From: Actinomycetales bacterium
GTDB lineage: Bacteria; Actinomycetota; Actinomycetes; Actinomycetales; Kineosporiaceae
Direction of reading: 5' to 3'
Assembly (NCBI GenBank): GCA_012719445.1
Contig: JAAYAH010000049.1
Location: 1-64,000, forward strand
Length of the DNA stretch: 64,000 nt
In this document: in pieces, positions 59,485 through 64,000 of the stretch
Numbering within the stretch: position 1 is the stretch's first letter
Layout of the letters: every line of letters begins with the position of its first letter
The notes under the pieces: model-generated
What the model saw: only the letters and a program-made list of their open reading frames with translations
What the model was told of the DNA's origin: nothing
The model's database searches: none
Position numbers and translations under genes: made by a program

Positions 59485-60347
59485 CCGGAATCGGATCGAC
59501 GGACGTCGCGACCATCCCCGGGTCGCTGGACGGTGCCCTGCGTGACCTCGCGGCCCGTGACGCGATCCTCGTCGCGCTCGACTTCGACGGCGTCCTCGCC
59601 CCCATCGTCGACGTGCCGGAGCTGGCCAGGGCGCTGCCCGAGGCGGCAAGGGCCGTCGAGGCGCTCCGCGGGCGGGACGGCGTCCACCTCGCCCTGGTCT
59701 CCGGTCGGTCGCTGACCGACCTCCTGCAGGTCGCGAGCCCGCCGGACGGCGTGCTGCTGGTCGGCAGTCACGGCGCCGAGCGGGCCGTGGCCGGGGACGT
59801 GGCCGCCTTCCCGGAGCAGGACGTCCGGGAGGGCGCGGGGCCGGGGCCCGCGGCGGACCGGAACGGGGCGGAGCGGCTCGACCGGGAGCGCGCGGCCCTG
59901 CTGGAGAGGGTGACCCTGGCGCTCGGCGAGATCAGCCTCGACTGCCCGGGGACCCACCTCGAGCTCAAGCCGGCCGCCGTCGTCCTGCACACCCGGCGGG
60001 CGCCCCGCTCGGTCGCCGCGGCGGCGACCGAGCGAACCCTCGCCGGGCCGGCGACGTGGCCGGGGGTGCACGTGCTGCGGGGCAAGGAGGTCGTCGAGCT
60101 CTCGGTGGTCGGTTCGACCAAGGGCGCGGCCCTGGAGCGGCTGCGGTACGGGCTCGGGCTCACCGCGGGCGGGGTGCTCTTCGCCGGTGACGACGTCACC
60201 GACGAGCACGCGTTCGCGGTCCTGGACGACGCCGCGGGGGACGTCACGGTCAAGGTCGGGTCGGGTCGGACGGCGGCGCGGCACCGGGTGGACGATCCGG
60301 CGGCCTTCGCCGCCGTGCTCACCCGTCTCGTCGAGCTGACCGGCTGA
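59481..60347 (+). CDS. otsB: Trehalose-6-phosphate phosphatase
   Basis: OtsB removes the phosphate from trehalose-6-phosphate. The 288-residue HAD enzyme has [13 protein letters not shown] with the nucleophile Asp, SGRSL as motif II, a cap domain, and [13 protein letters not shown] as motif IV. The ATG overlaps the otsA stop (ATGA), so both enzymes are made together. Confidence 0.94.
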   Translation: MTGIGSTDVATIPGSLDGALRDLAARDAILVALDFDGVLAPIVDVPELARALPEAARAVEALRGRDGVHLALVSGRSLTDLLQVASPPDGVLLVGSHGAERAVAGDVAAFPEQDVREGAGPGPAADRNGAERLDRERAALLERVTLALGEISLDCPGTHLELKPAAVVLHTRRAPRSVAAAATERTLAGPATWPGVHVLRGKEVVELSVVGSTKGAALERLRYGLGLTAGGVLFAGDDVTDEHAFAVLDDAAGDVTVKVGSGRTAARHRVDDPAAFAAVLTRLVELTG

Positions 60348-60351
60348 CCGG

Positions 60352-60386
60352 CCCTGCCCGCCACCCCGACGCGGTGGCAGGCAGGG
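60352..60386. terminator. Hairpin terminator between otsB and the cellulase gene
   Basis: CCCTGCC..GCCACC pairs with GGTGGC..GGCAGGG (one C/A mismatch between the two segments) around a 7-base loop, located just after otsB and before the convergent cellulase end. It can serve both genes. Confidence 0.65.
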
Positions 60387-60415
60387 GGTTGCGGGCAGGC
60401 GTCGTCCGTTCGGGA

Positions 60416-62980
60416 TCAGCCGCTCGTGCAGGTCAGCGTGGGCACGCTGTTGGATCCGTTCCAGGCGGCGATGAACCCGAAGGTCGCCGTGCCGCCTGCG
60501 GTGAGCCAACCGTTCCAGCCGACGTCGCCGGCGGTGACCGTCGACCCGGTGCTGGTCACCGTCGCGTTCCAGGCCTGGTTGATGGTCTGACCGTCCGCGA
60601 ACGTCCAGGTGACCCGCCAGCCGTTGATCGCCCTGGTTCCCGCGGTGACAGTGACCTCGCCCTGGAACCCGCCCGGCCACTGACCGGCCACCGTGTACGC
60701 CGCGGTGCAGGCCCCACCGGCTGTCGTGGTGGTGGTCGTGGTCGTGGTCGTCGTCGGCCGGGTCGTCGTGGTGGTGGGTCGGGTCGTGGTCGTGGTGGTG
60801 GTTGGCCGGGTCGTGGTGGTCGTGGTCGTCGTCGGCCGGGTGGTGGTGGGCCGGGTGGTGGTGGTCGTCGTGGTGGTGGGCCGGGTCGTGGTCGTGGTGG
60901 TGGGTCGGGTCGTGGTCGTCGTGGGTCGGGTGGTCGTGGTCGTCGTCGTACCACCGGGCTCGCTGCCCCAGACCAGCGCGCCGTCGTCGTACACCGGGAT
61001 GTGGCTGTCGGAGGAGGCCGACCAGTCGTTGCTGCGGTCCCAGGTGGTGCCGCTCGGCCCGGCGATGTCGAGCGCGGTCTGCCGCTTGTAGAGCTGGGCG
61101 TCACCCGGGTAGATCGGTTTCCCGGTGCAGTCGATCTCGGCGTAGTAGGTGTTGCCGGAGTAGGGATGCGGCCCGGTCACCCGGCACCCGTTCGACCCGC
61201 CGCCCGACACCGTGATCAGGTCGGCGGTCACGGAGCCGTCGAGGGTGAAGAAGTACCGAGCCGTCCCGGAGTCGAGCACCCGCGGCGGCCACGCCGAGGT
61301 GTTGGTGATGACGACGTTCGTGGACAGCCGGGAGGGGTCGGAGTTGTAGGTGACGGTCGAGGCGTAGATCTCCTCACGGGTGCGCTGCGCCGGACCGGGG
61401 AACCCGGCGAGAGGAGTCCCGCCGTACTCCCCTGCCAACCTGGCGAGAGCTGAGGTCAGGCCGGCGTTGTAGTCCAGGGCCACCTCGTTCTTCTGGTAGT
61501 CGTTGCGGTCGTCCGCCCAGGCGTCGTTCTGATCGGGCCCACCGGCGAGCGCGCCGTAGATGGTGTGCAGGTTCGGGCTCGTCGTGTCGGACATGTAGCC
61601 CAGGTACTGGCCGCTGGCCGCGCGGTGGTGGACGTGGGTCGGCGGGTTGGTGCCGAACCCGACCATGTAGCTGTGCCGCCCGGGGTTGTCCCCGAGCGCG
61701 TAGTCGATCTGGCGTTTGGCGAAGTCGTGGTACCGGGAGTAGAGCGGGTCGGAGCTGCCGAGGTGGTCGGCGTAGACCAGCGCGGCCCAGGCGGTGTGCG
61801 CGGCCATCCGCAGCGAGCCCCAGTAGAAGATGTAGGCGAGGCCGCCGGGCGTGTAGGTGCCCTTCTTCCCCTGGTAGCCGACGGTCCAGTAGTCCAGCCA
61901 GCGCTGGGCGTCGTCCCGGAACTGCTGCTCGCCGGTGAGCGCGGCCATGAGCACGTAGACGCCGTACTGCTTGTCGTTCCAACCGAGGCCGAAGCTGTAC
62001 GCGGGAACGGTCGCCGTCCCGCCGCCAGGGGGCTGCTCGGTGCCCATCTTCGGGTAGAACTCCCGGGCCTGGTCGAGGTAGCCGGCGTCGTCCGTCGCCC
62101 GGTACAGCCATACCGAGGCCCAGGCCAGCTCGTCCCAATACATCTTGGTGGCGCCCGGGTTGGCGTTGGTGCCCTCCCAGACCGAGTTGTAGTACGCCTG
62201 GGCCTCCGGGACGGACTTCACGTACGCGGTGTCCTGGCCGGTGCTGCCCTTGGTGGTGTCCGCGAAGGTGAACAGCTGCTTCGCGTGGGTCAACAGGGTC
62301 TGCGCGTAGGCGGGGTCGTCCTCGCGCAGGGCGACGGCCGAGGCGGCCATCGCCGCTGCGGTCTCTGCTGCGACGTCCGTGCCCGGGTGCGAGGCGTCGA
62401 TCTTGAAGACCGGGCGGGACATGCCCATCACGTCGAGGGCCTCGGGGGGACCCCAGTAGGCGTGGTCCACCGAGCCGTCGCCTACCTGGACGTAGAGGGT
62501 GTTGGCACTGGGGTGTGCCTTGATCAGGTAGTCGGTGGCCCAGGTGAGGTTGTTCACCATCGCGGTGAGCTGGCCGGTCCTGGCGTAGGCCTCGCGGTTC
62601 TCCACCAGGCCCCAGGCGAGCATGGTGGTGGTGAACGCCATCGGGAAGCCGAACTTGACGTGGTCGCCGGCGTCGTACCAGCCGCCGCTGAGGTCGACCC
62701 CGACGCTCTTGCCGTCGCCGAGGGTCGCGTCCCCGCGCCACTCCACCCGGTTCCAGTCGGGCAGCCGTCCGGACTGCTGCGCCTCGTAGAAGAAGATCGA
62801 CTTCTGGAGGGCCTCGGCGTAGTTGTAGGTCGCCGCGGCGGCCGGGGGGACGGCCTGGACGGTGAGCAGGGCCCCGAGGACGGCGGCGCCGGCTCCGGAG
62901 CCGACCAGCCGGGTGAGGCGGCTTCGGGTGGGGGTCGACGCTGGTTCGTGGCGGGGAGCGTTCCGCCGGGCTCGAGTCAT
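60416..62980 (-). CDS. Secreted GH9 endoglucanase with CBM3 and CBM2
   Basis: The 854-residue cellulase has a signal peptide (about 1-48, ending PAAAA). A GH9 domain follows (about 49-500: VDLSGGWYDAGDHVKFGFP, PPTHVHHRAASG, and NDYQKNEVALDYNAGL with the acid Glu). A CBM3c-like module (about 520-660) precedes a long Thr/Arg/Pro linker of TTTTRPTTT type. A CBM2 with paired Cys (GACTAAYTV to LTCTSG) ends the chain. This order matches processive Cel9A/E4-type enzymes. ATG at 62980 has GAGG 8 bases upstream. Control by a LacI-type repressor is suggested by sites in the upstream gap. Confidence 0.94.
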   Translation of the reverse strand: MTRARRNAPRHEPASTPTRSRLTRLVGSGAGAAVLGALLTVQAVPPAAAATYNYAEALQKSIFFYEAQQSGRLPDWNRVEWRGDATLGDGKSVGVDLSGGWYDAGDHVKFGFPMAFTTTMLAWGLVENREAYARTGQLTAMVNNLTWATDYLIKAHPSANTLYVQVGDGSVDHAYWGPPEALDVMGMSRPVFKIDASHPGTDVAAETAAAMAASAVALREDDPAYAQTLLTHAKQLFTFADTTKGSTGQDTAYVKSVPEAQAYYNSVWEGTNANPGATKMYWDELAWASVWLYRATDDAGYLDQAREFYPKMGTEQPPGGGTATVPAYSFGLGWNDKQYGVYVLMAALTGEQQFRDDAQRWLDYWTVGYQGKKGTYTPGGLAYIFYWGSLRMAAHTAWAALVYADHLGSSDPLYSRYHDFAKRQIDYALGDNPGRHSYMVGFGTNPPTHVHHRAASGQYLGYMSDTTSPNLHTIYGALAGGPDQNDAWADDRNDYQKNEVALDYNAGLTSALARLAGEYGGTPLAGFPGPAQRTREEIYASTVTYNSDPSRLSTNVVITNTSAWPPRVLDSGTARYFFTLDGSVTADLITVSGGGSNGCRVTGPHPYSGNTYYAEIDCTGKPIYPGDAQLYKRQTALDIAGPSGTTWDRSNDWSASSDSHIPVYDDGALVWGSEPGGTTTTTTTRPTTTTTRPTTTTTTRPTTTTTTTTRPTTTRPTTTTTTTTRPTTTTTTTRPTTTTTRPTTTTTTTTTTTAGGACTAAYTVAGQWPGGFQGEVTVTAGTRAINGWRVTWTFADGQTINQAWNATVTSTGSTVTAGDVGWNGWLTAGGTATFGFIAAWNGSNSVPTLTCTSG
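60721..60955. repeat. Low-complexity GT-rich tract coding the Thr-Arg-Pro linker
   Basis: About 235 bases consist of GTCGTGGT-type short units, read on the minus strand as TTT, TTRP and TTTRP repeats between the two binding modules of the cellulase. Copy number is likely unstable. Confidence 0.85.
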
Positions 62981-63208
62981 GGGATGCCTCGTTCGCAGGG
63001 AGTGGTGGGGGTCGCTGGGGCGGTGGGGTGGTGGGGCCACTGGGGTGGCGGGGTCGCCGAGGGCCATGGGGCCGCCGAGGGCCGTGGGGTCGTGGGGGCC
63101 GGCCGGCCACGGTGCCCGGAGGGTGGGGCGGGAGCTGGCCCGTCGGGGGAGGAGCGTCGGCGCACGCGGCAGGTCGCCGGCCCTGGCGGGCTGGCGCGGC
63201 GTGGGGGT

Positions 63209-63288
63209 GGGAACGGCTCCGCTGCCATCCTCGGCCGCGCCGGTCGTGGCGTCAACGGATTGATCCGATTACCGGGAACGGCTCCCGG
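63209..63288. promoter_or_regulatory. Two GGGAACGGCTCC copies, the second a palindrome
   Basis: The 12-mer occurs at 63209-63220 and 63274-63285. The second lies within CCGGGA-N5-TCCCGG (63272-63288). They resemble the GGGAGCGCTCCC box of actinobacterial cellulase regulators with one added base, and lie 230-310 bases upstream of the cellulase start. Confidence 0.4.
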
Positions 63289-63408
63289 ACACCCTGTATG
63301 TAACGAATACGAAAACTAGGACGTTGTAGTAACAGGGTGGCTACTGTTCGGGTATCGGTGGGGAGTAACGTCTCCGCGAAGTTCGCGGCGTATGGTCGCG
63401 AAGGCATC

Positions 63409-63422
63409 TGTGAGCGCTAACA
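63409..63422. promoter_or_regulatory. LacI-family operator-like palindrome
   Basis: TGTGAGCGCTAACA is a palindrome with one mismatch and differs by one base from the ideal TGTGAGCGCTCACA site of LacI. It ends 13 bases before the first possible start of the following lipoprotein gene, where a repressor would block transcription. Confidence 0.55.
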
Positions 63423-63435
63423 ACCGAAGGCAGGC

Positions 63436-64000
63436 GTGGTGAACGGACAGCGCTGTCTCGCGTCTCTCGTGGTGGCGGTTCTCGGGCTCGCCGGGTGCGG
63501 GGCGCCGCACGGAGGTCTCGGGGGCTCGTCCGGTGGCTCAGGAGGGCCCGGTGTCACCGTGATCAGCGCAGGCGAGGGGGCAGGCAACCTGTCGGTGCCG
63601 ATCTCGCGCCGCCTCACCACGGAGCAGGCCGTCACCCTCCTTCCCGAGGAGGCCGTCGAGGACGTCCGGCGCGTGAACGCCTCCACCAAGGGAGGCATCC
63701 CCTACGAGTTCCTTGCCCTGGGTGACGGGGAGATCCTCGCCGCCCGCAAGCCCTCCTTCCGGCAGACGAAGGGGAGGGCGCGGGTCGGCGTCCTCGACCT
63801 GGAGGGAACGTTCTCCCCCTTCCCCGAGGCGTCTGGGCACCCGACCTGGCCGAGCGGCGCACTCGCCGGTGACTGGACGCGCGAGCACGCCGTGTGGGCC
63901 GAGACCGCCTCCCCCGAGAAGAACGCGGGGCGCTGGGCCGTGTACTCCGCCGACCGGAGGAAGGGCACCACCCGGATCGTCGCCTCCGGGAGGGGGATGG
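63436..64000 (+). CDS. Lipoprotein of unknown function, cut by the right window edge
   Basis: The frame begins at GTG 63436 or 63439 and stays open to the window edge. The start reads VNGQRCLASLVVAVLGLAGC with lipobox LAGC, then a Gly/Ser-rich linker. The visible domain (ISRRLTTEQAVTLLPEEAVEDVRRV, GIPYEFLALGDGEILAARK, RVGVLDLEGTFSPFPE, and GDWTREHAVWAETASPEK) looks like repeated beta strands, possibly a beta-propeller start. I recognise no family. The lac-operator-like site just upstream may control it. The missing C-terminus prevents firmer naming. Confidence 0.75.
   Translation, partial: MVNGQRCLASLVVAVLGLAGCGAPHGGLGGSSGGSGGPGVTVISAGEGAGNLSVPISRRLTTEQAVTLLPEEAVEDVRRVNASTKGGIPYEFLALGDGEILAARKPSFRQTKGRARVGVLDLEGTFSPFPEASGHPTWPSGALAGDWTREHAVWAETASPEKNAGRWAVYSADRRKGTTRIVASGRGM

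Larger units (their letters stand above)
62981..63435. other. 455-base divergent intergenic region
   Basis: The left 260 bases (to about 63240) are G-rich low-complexity sequence with no frame or motif I trust. The right 190 bases (63245-63435) are AT-richer and hold operator-like repeats, including two GGGAACGGCTCC copies and a LacI-type palindrome, but no clear promoter boxes could be fixed. Confidence 0.6.

Noticed and set aside
60721-60955. GT-rich repeats as a possible recombination hotspot or CRISPR-like array
   Set aside because: They encode a Thr-Arg-Pro linker typical for cellulases between catalytic and binding modules.
61565-63319. 584-codon plus-strand frame opposite the cellulase gene
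   Set aside because: No domain signature, Val/Gly/Arg-rich composition; the minus strand holds the complete GH9 catalytic motifs.
63301-63420. Region before the last lipoprotein as a ydaO/c-di-AMP riboswitch
   Set aside because: It is AT-richer and upstream of an exported protein, but I cannot find the conserved ydaO helices; a LacI-type operator explains the clearest palindrome.

Overview
The window reads as chromosome of a high-GC actinomycete. Coding is dense and strongly third-position GC-biased, GTG starts are frequent, and many neighbours join by 4-base GTGA or ATGA overlaps. A deazaflavin (F420-type) reductase, OtsAB, a TreT-like enzyme and secreted GH9/GH5 glycosidases fit a Pseudonocardia-like soil organism; the genus is an inference. 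I see no rRNA, CRISPR array, transposase or integrase, and only one degenerate tRNA-like remnant.

Left part (1-13.4 kb). A small Cys-rich secreted protein, an L,D-transpeptidase lipoprotein and an ECF sigma factor fused to a zinc-binding anti-sigma-like motif plus a membrane anchor come first. A threonine aldolase faces a four-gene, translationally coupled operon (10825 down to 5108) coding for an SMC-like ATPase and three partners. It resembles MukBEF/Wadjet complexes but has no recognisable JetD nuclease. ArfB, a YbjN protein and two small exported or membrane proteins follow.

13.4-22.5 kb. A TetR-type regulator with a clear palindrome faces an MMPL transporter carrying a degenerate ABC-ATPase-like tail and a YhgE/Pip membrane protein. 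An ICMT-type methyltransferase and a CocE/S15 hydrolase come next.

22.5-27.0 kb is the most unusual part. Downstream of a truncated copy of the methyltransferase 3' end lies a three-gene cassette: a 952-residue TIR-Maf-PfkB-Maf fusion, a second PfkB-type kinase in ATGA overlap, and a small three-helix membrane protein. I know of no described system with this architecture. TIR (NAD+/nucleotide cleavage), Maf (nucleotide pyrophosphatase) and PfkB (nucleoside/sugar kinase) all act on nucleotides, which suggests a nucleotide-centred stress or defence module.

27-46.8 kb. A cytosolic binding-protein/GGDEF fusion, a SohB-like protease with a papain-like amidase, a dynamin-like GTPase, a VTC-DUF4956-CotH operon, an AAA ATPase, a UDG-family protein, an amidohydrolase/S41 pair, a decayed DUF2510-RDD gene, an F420-type reductase and a heterodimeric ABC exporter.

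46.8-64 kb. A TreT-like glycosyltransferase, an AMIN-like lipoprotein, a flavodoxin/ABM-monooxygenase/iron-ADH run, a HipA-DUF3037 pair, a GH5-like glycosidase, an esterase, an ArsR-like regulator divergent from pit, otsA-otsB, a GH9-CBM3-CBM2 cellulase, and a lipoprotein cut by the right edge behind a LacI-type operator-like palindrome.
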